Of a stretch of DNA of 64,000 bases, positions 50,840 through 60,889 are shown in pieces. The notes below the pieces were generated by a model. That model ran no database searches. It was given only the letters and a program-made list of their open reading frames with translations, and was not told where the DNA came from. The stretch spans positions 2,526,733 through 2,590,732 of the forward strand of contig RPFO01000027.1 in NCBI GenBank assembly GCA_009746045.1, in the 5' to 3' direction. A program made the position numbers and the translations under genes. Positions within the stretch are counted from its first letter, which is position 1; each line of letters begins with the position of its first letter. Origin of the DNA: Mesostigma viride. Its lineage: Eukaryota > Streptophyta > Mesostigmatophyceae > Mesostigmatales > Mesostigmataceae.

Positions 50840-52854
50840 GGGTGAGTTGTTGATGGCAAACTCTATGAAGGGAAGTTTCTTGTCCCATTCCTTGTTATCA
50901 TGGGTACAATAGTGCTTCTGGCATTCCCGTACAATACGGTTCAGCCTCTCCACAGCCCCCGTGCTGGCACACCTGTATGCTACTCCAAAGGCCAACTTAG
51001 TGTCCAGGATGTCAAAGAAGGACTTCCAAAACCCAGACATCCACAAGGGATCCTGGTCAGTGATGATTACACGTGGCATGCCATGCAGTCTGTACACCTC
51101 CTTCATGAACAACTCTACACACTGGGCAGCTGTGAGATGGGCATTGCAGGGGATGAGGTGGCACATTCTAGACAGCCTGTCCATCACCACCAGTATCCTG
51201 TCATTGCCAGCATCAGAAACAGGCAAGCCACAAATGAAGTCCATGGTCACACTGATCCAGGGTCGAAGGGGAATAGGCATGGCCATAGGAAAGATAGGCA
51301 CTGCCTGAGTCCTAACCTTATTCCTTTGGCATGAGTCACAGGAAGCCACATAGGCTTTGATATCACGAAACATGCCAGGCCACCAAAACCTCTCTTGTAC
51401 TTCATGGAGAAGCTTAGCATACCCAGGATGACACGCAGTCACGTCGTCATGGAAGCAATGCAACACAGTGGGAATGGCCATTTCTGGCACATAGACCTTC
51501 CTGGTCACTACATGATCTGCATCCTGGGTGTGGACATACAGGACTCCCTCCCAGTACTCCACAGGCCTGTTACCAAAGCTTCCTTCCTGAATGGCCTTAG
51601 TGGCCAGGTCCTCAGTTTTAGTGAAGGCCTTAATCACGTCCAGCAGGGCTATACTCATAGGGTTAGGCAGGACTAGCTGTTTGCCAGGTCCTAAAGGCTG
51701 CAGCTGCAGCACCTCACCCTCCTGCAGGTGACTAGTGACTAGATGCTTGGATGACAGAACATCAGCCACAGGTGTACGTGACTTCCCCTTGATCTCAGCT
51801 GCCAATCCTCTAGACTTGGTCAGCATCCCTGGCTCCAGTATCCACTTCCTGGGCCGTCCCATCCCCCTCCTAGGATTCTCTGTGCTTGATTGTGTTGTGT
51901 GAGTGGACTGGCTACCAGCAGGACCCTCCCTAAGACTGCCCTGCAGTGACTGATCCCCACCCTGGACGCCTGTCGACCCTGGGACAGAGCCCTGGTCAAT
52001 GAGCATCTCGTGACTAAAGCTAGCCTCTACAGGGGGTGGACTCAGCTTGGAGGTTTGCTGGCTAGCTGCCTGTGCCCTTGTGACAGCACCACACTCTACC
52101 ACAGAAACCATGGCAGCACAGATATCCAGATCCTCGTGAAATGTTCCCATCAGATCCCTTCTCCTAGAGAGGGCGTCTGGCACCACATTCTGTGAGCCTG
52201 GGACATACTGCACAGAGAAAGGATAGAATCCCCCTAGGTACTCCATCCACCCAGCCATCCTCTTACTCATCCTACTCTGTTCTAGCACGTGCACCAAGGG
52301 CCTGTGGTCAGTCATCAGGGTGATAGACTCTTGCCCTAGCCCATCTGTAGCACTGCTAGCCACAGAAAACTGAGCTCCCTTCAACAGATGCTCCCACTTG
52401 TGACATGCTACCACTAAACCCAGCAACTCCTGCTCGTGTACAGGGTAGTTACGTTCAGCTGAGCTCATGGTTTTAGACATGTACTCCACTGGCTGTGGTC
52501 CATAGCCATGGTCTTGCATCAGCACAGCACCTATGGCGCCTTGAGAGGCATCTGACCTAACCTGATAAGGTAGATCTGGATTGGGACCCACTAGCACAGG
52601 GGTGGATGTGAGCTTCTGCTTCAACAGGTCAAAGGCCTGCTGACACCTATCTGTCCACTCAAACTGAACATCCTTCTTGATTAACTCAAGCAAGGGGGTG
52701 GAGATGGCAGCCATGTCAGGGATAAAACGCCTGTACCATCCCACCATGCCCAGGAAGGACTTGACATCATGTGCAGACTGCAACACAGGCCACTCAAGGA
52801 TGGCAGCAATCTTAGCATTGTCAGGTGTCATACCCAAGGAACTCAACTTGTACC
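50840..52854 (-). CDS. G1 Pol: RT end, RNase H, integrase core
   Basis: RT thumb (FLGMVGWYRRFIPDMAAISTPL), RNase H (RSDASQGAIGAVLMQ, MTDHRPLVHVLE, NVVPDALSRR), a long Ser/Gln-rich linker, then integrase: HHCC (HDDVTACHPGYAKLL...CDSCQR), VTMDFICGLP, ITDQDPLW and ERLNRIVRE as the DDE set. C1 interrupts at FAINNSPLA and the protein continues at 43351. A single-base shift near 52855 separates it from the upstream RT frame. Confidence 0.88.
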
Positions 52855-54459
52855 CTAGGAACCCACTTCATGCCCCCACTCCACCTTAGACCTCTTGACA
52901 GACAAGTGGTAGTGCTGGATGACCTTCAGGACCTCCTCCACGTTCTCCAGATGCTCCTTGAACGTCTTTGAGTGCACCAGGATGTCGTCCATGTAGGCCA
53001 CCACGCAGGTCCTGAACACGGGTCTTGCAGGGTCACACAGGTGGGCAATGTCTTTGAACCTGGGATTCCTGAGATCAGGGGAGATCTGAGGCAGAGAGTT
53101 CCCTGTCAGATGGCCAAAGATAGCATTCACAAACATCTGCATAGTAGCTGGGCTGTTGGAGGCCCCCATGGGCATCACAGTCCACTGGAACTGACCCCAG
53201 GGTGTGGAGAATGCAGTTTTTGGAATGTCCTCAGTAGCTATCCTGATCTGCCAGAACGCGTGTCTAAGGTCAAACTTGGTGAAGTAAGATGATCCAGCTG
53301 TCCTCTCTAGCAGCTCATCAATCCGTGGCAAGGGATACTTGGACTTCACTGTGACCTTGTTCAGGCCTCTCAGATCAATGCACAACCGCCATCCACCATC
53401 ATGCTTGGGGACAAGCAAACACCCAGAGCTGAAAGGACTATTGGCAGGAAGAATGAGTCCAGCTTCCAACAGGCCTGTCAAGATCACCTTCAGCTCTGCC
53501 ATCTCAGCTGGCCCCATCCTGTACATGGGAACAAAGGGAGGCCTGGCACCATCCACAAGCTTGATGACATGAGTGATTGGCCCTTCAGGAGGGTACTGTG
53601 GCATTTTGTCCTCAAAAATGGCAGCAAACCTGTCCAAAAGGGCATCATGCAGCTTCTGCTCCTCCTCTGTGACAGCTGGTACTGGGTTCACAGCATTCAC
53701 CGTGTGGCCATGAGTCTCATCAGAGGGTGAGTTAGGAACCAGCTGTAAGAGAAAGACGTGTTCCACTGGGTAAGTAGCCAGGTAAGACAAGGTGTGATTG
53801 GCAGACCATACGTGCTTAAGTAATGCAGCACGTTTCTCTTCCAGTGAAGGCACCTTGACGTCCTCCTTGGCACCTGCAACCCCTCTCCCATCATTGACAG
53901 CCTCATTAGTAGAACAGCACTCTGTGACTGGTCTTTCTCCCCCCTTAATCACTGTGGTGGCGTCCCACACTGACCCATCCTGAAACTGCACCACCTTCTC
54001 AGACCACAAGATGGCAGGATTAGCAGACTCCAACCATGGCATCCCCAGAATCACATCAGCAGCAGTGAGTGGAATGACATCTGCTGTGACAGACAAGGTT
54101 TGACGTGAGCACACTTGAAAAAGCAGTTGCACGTAGCCAGGTGAGTTACTCTGCCTACCATCAGAATATTGGACCTTAACAGGCACAGGGTGGGGGAGCA
54201 CTGGTAGATGCAGCTCCTGCACCAAGGAAGTGGAAATGTAGTTACTTCCTGCACCTGAGTCAATCATGAAGAGACATAAAGGCTGAGCCAAAGGGACTGG
54301 CACGTTCAACAGCCTAGCCTGGAACTTCAAGAGTTGACTGGGAATAGGAGGGCCCAATGGGGTGGTGGAATCAGAGGCAGACAAGTTGTTCACAGGACGG
54401 ACATGCACAGCAGGCAAACCAGTTAACTCCACCGCTGGACGTAGTCCTGGGGGCTCCAC
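52855..54459 (-). CDS. G1 Pol: aspartic protease and reverse transcriptase
   Basis: Protease: FMIDSGAGSNYIS with Asp at about residue 67 of this frame, and VILGMPWL. RT: GCLLVPKHDGGWRLCIDLRGLNKVT, KFDLRHAFWQIRI (A), QWTVMPMGASNSPATMQ (B), VAYMDDILVHS (C, near residue 490). Normal lengths and motifs for a chromovirus. The frame breaks at the RT end. Confidence 0.9.
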   Translation of the reverse strand: MEPPGLRPAVELTGLPAVHVRPVNNLSASDSTTPLGPPIPSQLLKFQARLLNVPVPLAQPLCLFMIDSGAGSNYISTSLVQELHLPVLPHPVPVKVQYSDGRQSNSPGYVQLLFQVCSRQTLSVTADVIPLTAADVILGMPWLESANPAILWSEKVVQFQDGSVWDATTVIKGGERPVTECCSTNEAVNDGRGVAGAKEDVKVPSLEEKRAALLKHVWSANHTLSYLATYPVEHVFLLQLVPNSPSDETHGHTVNAVNPVPAVTEEEQKLHDALLDRFAAIFEDKMPQYPPEGPITHVIKLVDGARPPFVPMYRMGPAEMAELKVILTGLLEAGLILPANSPFSSGCLLVPKHDGGWRLCIDLRGLNKVTVKSKYPLPRIDELLERTAGSSYFTKFDLRHAFWQIRIATEDIPKTAFSTPWGQFQWTVMPMGASNSPATMQMFVNAIFGHLTGNSLPQISPDLRNPRFKDIAHLCDPARPVFRTCVVAYMDDILVHSKTFKEHLENVEEVLKVIQHYHLSVKRSKVEWGHEVGS

Positions 54460-56208
54460 TAGTTTTTTGGCAGCTCAGGAGGATGATCTGAAGACGAGCT
54501 CCCCACTGAAGGCTGCACCTGCTGATCCTCTATGCCGTCTGCCTCCCCTTCTCCCTCCTCCTCCTCTGCTAGGAGGTGCCACAGGGCGTTGACCATCCGA
54601 CGCCTGTCTTGCCTGCTGAAGCCCTTGGGCTGGAATGGTCCCTTGCCCGAAGCCTGGAAGTTGGGTCTAAACCCAGGCTGTGCCCTGTGGTCGCTCTGGC
54701 TCACCCCAGGAGGGAAGGTGGATGGTCTGGTGAATGGAAGAACCCCCTGAGGACCCTTGGTGTCGCTGGGAACTGGTCTCGCTTGGGGCAATCCCGTGCA
54801 AAGTGCCCAGCTGGCCACACGTGAAACAGGCTCCTTTGGACTGCTCCATGGCACTGAGCTCCTCCATCACAGCGTTCAGCTGGTTCAGGGGCTTCTTAAC
54901 AGCAGGCGCCTGGTTGCCTGCAGCAGGCTCCCACTTGAGGGAAAAGTCAGGGACACGGCACAGCGTGAGGGCATAAGACAGCACAGTATCCCACTTCCAC
55001 TCGACATAGTCGAAAGGGGAGAAATGCTTGTCAATATCCACCCTGACTTGAGGGGAGAGCCCATGCAGAAACCTGTGAAGAGCTTCAGAATCAGAGCACT
55101 GGGGGATTTTGGCCCTCAGGTTGGTAAACGTCTCTACGTATTGTGGTAGTGTCAGGCCGGACTGAGTACAGTTGGCCAACGCGTCCCGGTCCAGACGGAG
55201 CTGGTCCTGGGGAAGGAGAAAACGTCGAAATGAAAGCATGAGAGATGGCAAATCCTTGCAAGTATTACCTGCCGAGGATCGTAAAAACTCATCAAACCTG
55301 TCGGCTGCACTGTCGCTCATTCGCTGTCGAACCATCTTCTTCTGGATGTCCAGGGAAAGTCGTTCTTCCGCTCGTTTGCCGTAGTTAGCAAAGTGGATAG
55401 CGAACACATCCTGGAATCGAGTAGAGAAATGATCGAAACTGCGGTGGGTTAGATTGGTGAGCGACAGCTTGTCTACGGATTCGATTTTTGGAAATGGCGG
55501 GGCGGAACCTTGATGCGGTGGTATAGTGACGGTCACGGGGACGTCGCTGGCGGGGGTGGTGAAGGTGACCGAGGTCGTCTGCGCTGGATCCTGCCTATCG
55601 CTATCCTGCGTCTCATTCCTCGTAGTAACTGCGGTACTATTAGGTAAAACCCTTCCGTCACCCAACCGAGGAGCCTCTCTCCCCAATCCAGCAACCATGT
55701 CACGCATGGCCGCCTCCTCCTCCTCAATTCTCTGACGAAGTCTTCCCACATCCTGTTCCACCTCCTCCACCATCTTTCTATACATCGCTGCGTGTTGTTC
55801 ATCGTGTAATAATCTGATTTTAGCTGCTGAGAGGCGATCCGCTGCAAGTCTGGTCCCGTCTCTTCCAGGCGTGGTATTTAGCGGGAAAAGAAATGAAGAA
55901 GATGCACTCCGCACAGGACTCGTTCGCGCGCTTGGAATCCTGGGCGACAGTGACGCTCCTCGACCCACGCCTGTCAGCGATGGCTCGCCTGGTTGGAGAC
56001 CAGATGCAATGACGGAAAACTTGGGCCCTATGGACAACGAGGGCCGCCTCACTTCAGACATAGAAGTACGGTTGAAATCAAGTTGACGCCGTGGAGTACG
56101 AGTAGTTGTCTCAGCACCTTCCCTAGCAATGGGTTCCAGAGATGATGACGGATCGCTTGAACCTTGATTAGTAGGGGGTAAAGGTGATTGTGTCTTCGAA
56201 CTACTCAT
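54460..56208 (-). CDS. G1 Gag
   Basis: The ATG at 56208 (MSSSKTQSPLPPTNQ) follows the primer site. A Ser/Pro-rich N-terminus and a coiled coil (YRKMVEEVEQDVGRLRQRIEEEEAAMRDMV) precede the gypsy capsid core (FDHFSTRFQDVFAIHF...SFRRFLLPQDQLRLDRDALANCTQSGLTLPQYVETFTNLRAKIP). A CCHC knuckle starts at CFTCGQLG but loses one base near 54800, so His and last Cys are in the next frame. The tail (54459-54790) runs up to the protease frame. Confidence 0.85.
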
Positions 56209-56436
56209 ACTTCCACATGGAGTCGCGATCGTCTGCCTAGTAGAGACAACGGTTACGGCTGACTTCTAGTGTTACAGAGCAAGACAGTCACATCAGGATG
56301 TGTCTCAGTCTGTAACACCGTAAGTTTTCCGCAACTCTATGAATCTTCTCGGATGACAGACATCTGATCAACGTTGTACTACCCGGAAGGTTGCGACTTC
56401 AAGAGAAACACCAAAGTAGAGATCCTCCGATACCAA
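56209..56436 (-). other. G1 leader with primer-binding site
   Basis: TGGTATCGGAGG (minus strand, 56424-56435) lies next to the 5' LTR, resembling an initiator-Met tRNA site. The rest is non-coding. Confidence 0.75.
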
Positions 56437-57214
56437 TGTAACGACTAAAAATGATCATCAACATCATCCACAGTCCAATATGAAAGATCTTTTACCTGGG
56501 TTGCTTTCTGAGTTGCAGAACTTCAAGTATCCGAGCAACGTTGAGATGGAAATTCCACAGCACGTGATTTAGGGAATCACACCCCTTGTAGACACAAAGA
56601 CAAGCTCGTGTATAGACGACCTCTGTGGAACTGAAGGACGTCTATAGCCAAGGGGCTCTTATGGATTGGACAACAAAGCCAAGCTTTATTATACCATGGT
56701 GAATCAAAACCAACGTAGCAACAATGGCGACCCCACGTCCTTGATATCGACGTGCTTGTCGAACTTGCTCCAACCTTAGCCTGAAGAGAACCAATCAGAA
56801 CCATGGAATCCTATACAAGATCTTCGTATCCATCCTAGTCACACAAAACAGAACAACACCACACACAGCCTGGCAGAATCTTTCCATGAGATCCTAAATC
56901 TGTCGTGAGCACTGAAGTCCCAAAGGAGCATTTAAGACTCAATAGTACCAACTAACAAACTACAACCCCACGTGGATCAGGCCACGACCAATGAGGGCTC
57001 CTATCAGTAGTATCAGCCAACAAACTACAACCCTACGTGGATCAGGCCACGACCAATGAGGGTTCCTATCAGTTGGCTGACAAAGTATCAGCTCCAAGTA
57101 CCGTCGTCTTAGAAACCTCATAACTTTCTCAATACTGATCCAAAAGTCCTCGAATAAAAGCCAAACATTCACAAAACAAAGGATGTAACAACAAAGTCAT
57201 TTTTGCTTGTTACA
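56437..57214 (-). repeat. G1 5' LTR
   Basis: 778 bp, the pair of 40256-41034. Confidence 0.93.
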
Positions 57215-57219
57215 CGCAG
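57215..57219. repeat. G1 target duplication, right
   Basis: CGCAG, matching 40251-40255. Confidence 0.9.
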
Positions 57220-57348
57220 CAATGCACACAGGGCAAAACCAGGAACCCTCAGGTACCTGAGACAGAGGGGGTTGAAGGCAGTGAAGATGCCAGCCGCAGT
57301 TGCAGTGATCACACAGCAACATGACCTCAGACTGGTCGACCCGGTGAC
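57220..57348 (-). pseudogene. PHD finger at the C-terminus of G2 integrase (main part)
   Basis: The minus frame reads HRVDQSEVMLLCDHCNCGWHLHC, then PPLSQVPEGSWFCPVC when followed codon by codon, the C4HC3 pattern of a PHD finger (VMLLCDxC, GWHxxC, VPxGxWxCPxC). The first Cys pair is supplied from the other side of the D1 mini-unit (57642-57653, CQI plus the restored Cys). PHD fingers read histone H3 tails, so this module may play the targeting role that a chromodomain plays in G1. Confidence 0.78.
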
Positions 57349-57641
57349 ATGGTTGATCTTACGATCTGGATACCGTGCGCATGCAATGCAGCCGCCAATT
57401 TATTGAGGAAGACATGGCAGCGCATGCTTTATCAGTTTTCCCCACCCACCCACCCTCTTTTGTTTGTTTGTTTGTTTCTTGTCTCTGGGGGTGTTATATG
57501 GTGGCAGCCGCCTGGGACTTGCGCACAATTTGCCAGTCTCTCGGTCTACCAAGGCCTGCAAGCGGCTTAAGCATATAATTTTGCAATAAACAAGTTCTGG
57601 TGCCTTCTCAAACAAAGTGAACCTGAAAGCACGCACAGAGG
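57349..57641 (+). mobile_element. D1 mini-unit (internally deleted A joined to B)
   Basis: It starts with the D1 terminus (TGGTTGATCTTACGATCTGGA), jumps over about 430 bp of A, resumes at CCGTGCGCATGCAATGC, and continues through the C-rich linker (57440-57455) and full B to GCACAGAGG. No target duplication beyond one A is seen. Its removal restores the G2 PHD finger frame. It is a non-coding, probably trans-mobilised DIRS derivative. Confidence 0.82.
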
Positions 57642-59414
57642 AAATTTGACACTGCGCATCGCGGATGCGCCTAGCGGTGTGCGGCTCGATGCTCCGTGCC
57701 AGGTGCGGCATGGAGCAAGGAGACAGGTTCGACACATTGTCAGTGGTCTTACTACCATCCGCACCTTCGAGGACGGCCACCCCCGAAGGCTTAATCTCCA
57801 CAATGCGAAGGATGGTGGGCCCGGCCGTGGCGTCCAGCGTGTGTTGGGGTTGAGTCCGCAGAAACACATACTGGCCGGGGTGGAACTGCAGCCGCATGGC
57901 CATATACTAGCCACCCCGTCGCTGGGCGTACCGCAGTGTGTCGCGGTGCTGCGCGATCAACAGATTGTTCATCGCGATGGGCATCACCTTCTTAAATGTG
58001 GCGGCGCGCGCCACAACCTCCCGCAGCCACTCGTTGGCGTCATCCCATTGAATCGGCTGGGGGTGAGCTTCCTGCACCTCAGAGGGCAACAATGGTGCCC
58101 GACCAAAGAGCAGAAAATAGGGGGAGAACTGGGCGAGGGATTCTTGTGGGCTCATCCGGTAGCCCATGGCAATCCAGGGTAGTTCCCTATCGCAGGTGGC
58201 CACACGTGCTGCTTGCAACGCCCATTTGCGCAGCGCCTGTTTGACTGTCTGAACCAAACGCTCAGCCAGTCCATTGGCCTGAGGGTGCTCCCGCGACGTG
58301 TGCCGATGATCGATGGAGCAGGAATCCAATAGCTCTTGGAATTCCCCACGAAATTTCCCGCCTTGGTCTGAAACCACCTCCGCCGGTGCCCCATACCGAG
58401 CAATAACATCCAGGAAGTAGGTGGCTGTGGTGGCGGCGTGCTTGCCGGGTAGGGGAATCAGTTCCAGCCACTTGCTGAACGATTCCACACACACCATGAC
58501 GTAACGGTTGCCGGAAGTGCTGAGCTCAAAGGGCCCACACAAGTCGACGTGCCACCGGTAGAACAAGCCCCGGATGGGCAAGCTCATGAGCTCCTTGTCA
58601 TGATGGTCCAGGTTGAAACGCGCTTTCGCGCGAGCACACTCAGCACAACTGGCTACCTGCCGTGCTATGGCATGCTTCATGCCCGCCCACCAATACACCC
58701 CACGCACCATGGCACCTGTGCGGTTTGCACCCATGTGCCCGAACCGCTCATGGTAATGTGCAACGAGGGCAGCACGGTTGTCAGGGGGCGGCACGACCAG
58801 CTTGCGGCGCCCCACAAGCTTGTAGACCTGGTTGCCCTCCCAGGTATAATTCACAGCCCGGCGCTCCACGCGCTCTTGCTCGGCTTGCCTCTGCGTCGGT
58901 GTCCAGTCAGCAGGGGCTGGAGAGGAAGGCAACCCCTGCACCCGCTCGAGAACCCTCCCATCCAGCCACACGTCCCCAGCACAGCACTCCACCGCAATGG
59001 CGTGACTGGCGGCAGCATGCAGCACCACACAGCCCATGCTCGCCGGATCCACCGGCTGCGCAAGCGTGTCTTCAGCCAAAGGAAGAAACATCACGCCCTG
59101 GGATGGCGTGAAAGCCGGTGGCCGTACGGGATTGGCGTAGCTCGCAAACCCCGCCACGGCATCACTGCAGGAAAGCCATCGCAACTCGGAATCGCATGGC
59201 CCGGCTGCGTTGACAAAGATGACTGAGCCCTGTGGCCCCTCCCCGCCCTGCGCTCGCGCCCCCGTCCGGTCCTCTGACGTTGCCAAAGCATAGCGTGATA
59301 AGACATCGGCATTGGAATGGTCCACCCCAGCGCGGTGTACAATGGTCATGTTATATTCTTGAATAATCATGGCCCAGCGCGCCAGCTTGCCAGTCAGATT
59401 AGCACTTGTCATCT
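57642..59414 (-). pseudogene. G2 Pol: RNase H end and integrase
   Basis: Minus frame: end of RNase H (MTIVHRAGVDHSNADVLSRYAL), variable linker, integrase HHCC (HYHERFGHMGANRTGAMVRGVYWW...CAECARAK), WHVDLCGPF, VVSDQGGKF and HPQANGLAERLVQTV (the DDE set), YRMSPQESL, then the C-terminal barrel (FHPGQYVFLRTQP...PTILRIVEIKPSGVAVLEG). One in-frame TAG at 57907 breaks it. Right of 59414 lies element X, so RT and gag are beyond it. The ORF start MNLKACTEE belongs to X. Confidence 0.85.
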
Positions 59415-59553
59415 CCTCTGTGCATGCTTTCAGGTTCACTTTGTTTGAGAACTTGTTTATTGCAAAATTATATGCTTAAGCCGCTTGCAGGCCTTGGTAG
59501 ACCGAGAGACTGGCAAATTGTGCGCAAGTCCCAGGCGGCTGCCACCATATAAC
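59415..59553 (-). repeat. B2 repeat of X
   Basis: Matches B1 except for an 8-bp loss (AAGGCACC) near 59450. Confidence 0.85.
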
Positions 59554-59609
59554 AACCCCAGAGACAACCAACAAAAAAAAAAAAAAAAAAAGAGGGTGGG
59601 TGGGTGGGG
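59554..59609 (-). other. A2-B2 linker of X with G-quadruplex motif
   Basis: A19 run followed by GGGTGGGTGGGTGGGG at 59594-59609 on the plus strand, i.e. antisense to X. Confidence 0.75.
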
Positions 59610-60085
59610 AAAACTGATAAAGCATGCGCCGCCATGTCTTCCTCAATAAATTGGCTGCATGGCATGCGCACGGTGACAGATGCAAGTCCGGTACAGTACT
59701 GGCGCGGCGCCCAGGTGCCACTGACCAGTTGTACTACAAAGAACCCACTTGTACTGATTCTTTCGACGTTGTACTACGTTTAGTCACTGTCTACTTCTAC
59801 CCAGGTGGTCACACCACCTCCTAGGCAGGTTGTGCTACACCTGAACGAATCTTTACTAGCCTGAGCTAGTTTGAACTAGTTTGAAGTAGATTGTACTACC
59901 CTGTAGTACCAATGAAGTACTTTGAACTACATCCAAGTACTTGGAAACAGTCCAGAGGTCATTTGCAGGGACTTTCACCCTTTCTAGGAGCATTTCTCGC
60001 AGATCAGCCATGAGGCAGCGGCACCGACTCGCACTCCGCTCCCCTTCGTCGCAAATCAGGGAATCCAGATCGTAAGATCAACCAT
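59610..60085 (-). repeat. A2 repeat of X
   Basis: Nearly identical to 7688-8162 and 16261-16735. Confidence 0.88.
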
Positions 60086-60412
60086 CCTCTGTGCATGCTT
60101 TCAGGTTCACTTTGTTTGAGAAGGCACCGGAACTTGTTTATTGCAAAATTATATGCTTAAGCCGCTTGCAGGCCTTGGTAGACCGAGAGACTGGCAAATT
60201 GTGCGCAAGTCCCAGGCGGCTGCCACCATAGAACACCCGCATCTCCAACCTGGCCGTCCCCGGCCGCATCTGGAGTGGTTGTAGAGGGGGAAGCCCTAGC
60301 GTGGCTGCTAGAGTGCGCCTCCCCTGCACCTGTCATTTGTCAACGCAGGTACCTGCAGAGCCCTAGTGTATCCGCTAGAGTGCGCCCTGCCGGCTCTGTC
60401 CAAGGCAGGATA
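60086..60412 (-). repeat. B1 repeat and 3' UTR segment of X
   Basis: Matches 2060-2380 of D1-1 and ends at GGCAGGATA, where Y begins. Confidence 0.85.
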
Positions 60413-60889
60413 TGGTTGATCTTACGATCTGGATTCCCTGATTTGCGACGAAGGGGAGCGGAGTGCGAGTCGGTGCCGCTGCCTCATGGCTGATCTGCGA
60501 GAAATGCTCTTGGAAAGGGTGAAAGTCCCTGCAAATGACCTCTGGACTGCTTCCAAGTACTTGGATGTAGTTCAAAGTACTTCATTGGTACTACAGGGTA
60601 GTACAATCTACTTCAAACTAGTTCAAACTAGCTCAGGCTAGTAAAGATTCGTTCAGGTGTAGCACAACCTGCCTAGAAGGTGGTGTGACCACCTGGGTAG
60701 AAGTAGACAGTGACTAAACGTAGTACAATGTCGAAAGAATCAGTACAAATGGGTTCTTTGTAGTACAACTGTTCAGTAGCACCTGGGCGCCGCGCCAGTA
60801 CTGTACCGGACTTGCATCCGTCACCGTGCGCATGCAATGCAGCCAATTTATTGAGGAAGACATGGCGGCGCATGCTTTATCAGTTTTGA
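60413..60889 (+). repeat. A1 repeat of Y
   Basis: Reverse complement of the other D1 A repeats. Confidence 0.88.

Larger units (their letters stand above)
40256..57214 (-). mobile_element. G1, Ty3/gypsy chromovirus with nested C1
   Basis: LTRs of 778-779 bp, which I saw differing by one indel, flank a minus-strand interior with gag, protease, RT, RNase H, integrase with chromodomain, and an extra 3' ORF. A 5-bp duplication, primer site and polypurine tract are all present. C1 sits inside the integrase. G1 itself lies in the PHD finger-tail region of G2. The near-identity of the LTRs points to a recent insertion. Confidence 0.92.
59415..60412 (-). mobile_element. X, 3' end of a D1 element (B1-A2-B2)
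   Basis: On the minus strand: 3' UTR and B1 (60412-60086), A2 (60085-59606), poly-A/G-rich linker, B2 (59553-59415). It shows the complete split repeat of the D1 family, absent from D1-1. It is inserted in the G2 RNase H region and is itself cut at 60412 by Y. Confidence 0.85.

Noticed and set aside
57905-57912. In-frame TAG codons at otherwise conserved places (G2 integrase 57907, T2 ORF A codon 9, two hAT BED fingers) as a sign of a reassigned UAG codon
   Set aside because: D1 and D2 recombinases both end in TAG at nearly the same aligned position and the G2 tail also ends in TAG, so TAG acts as stop. In-frame TGA (29515) and TAA (about 7450) occur too. Ordinary nonsense mutations explain all.
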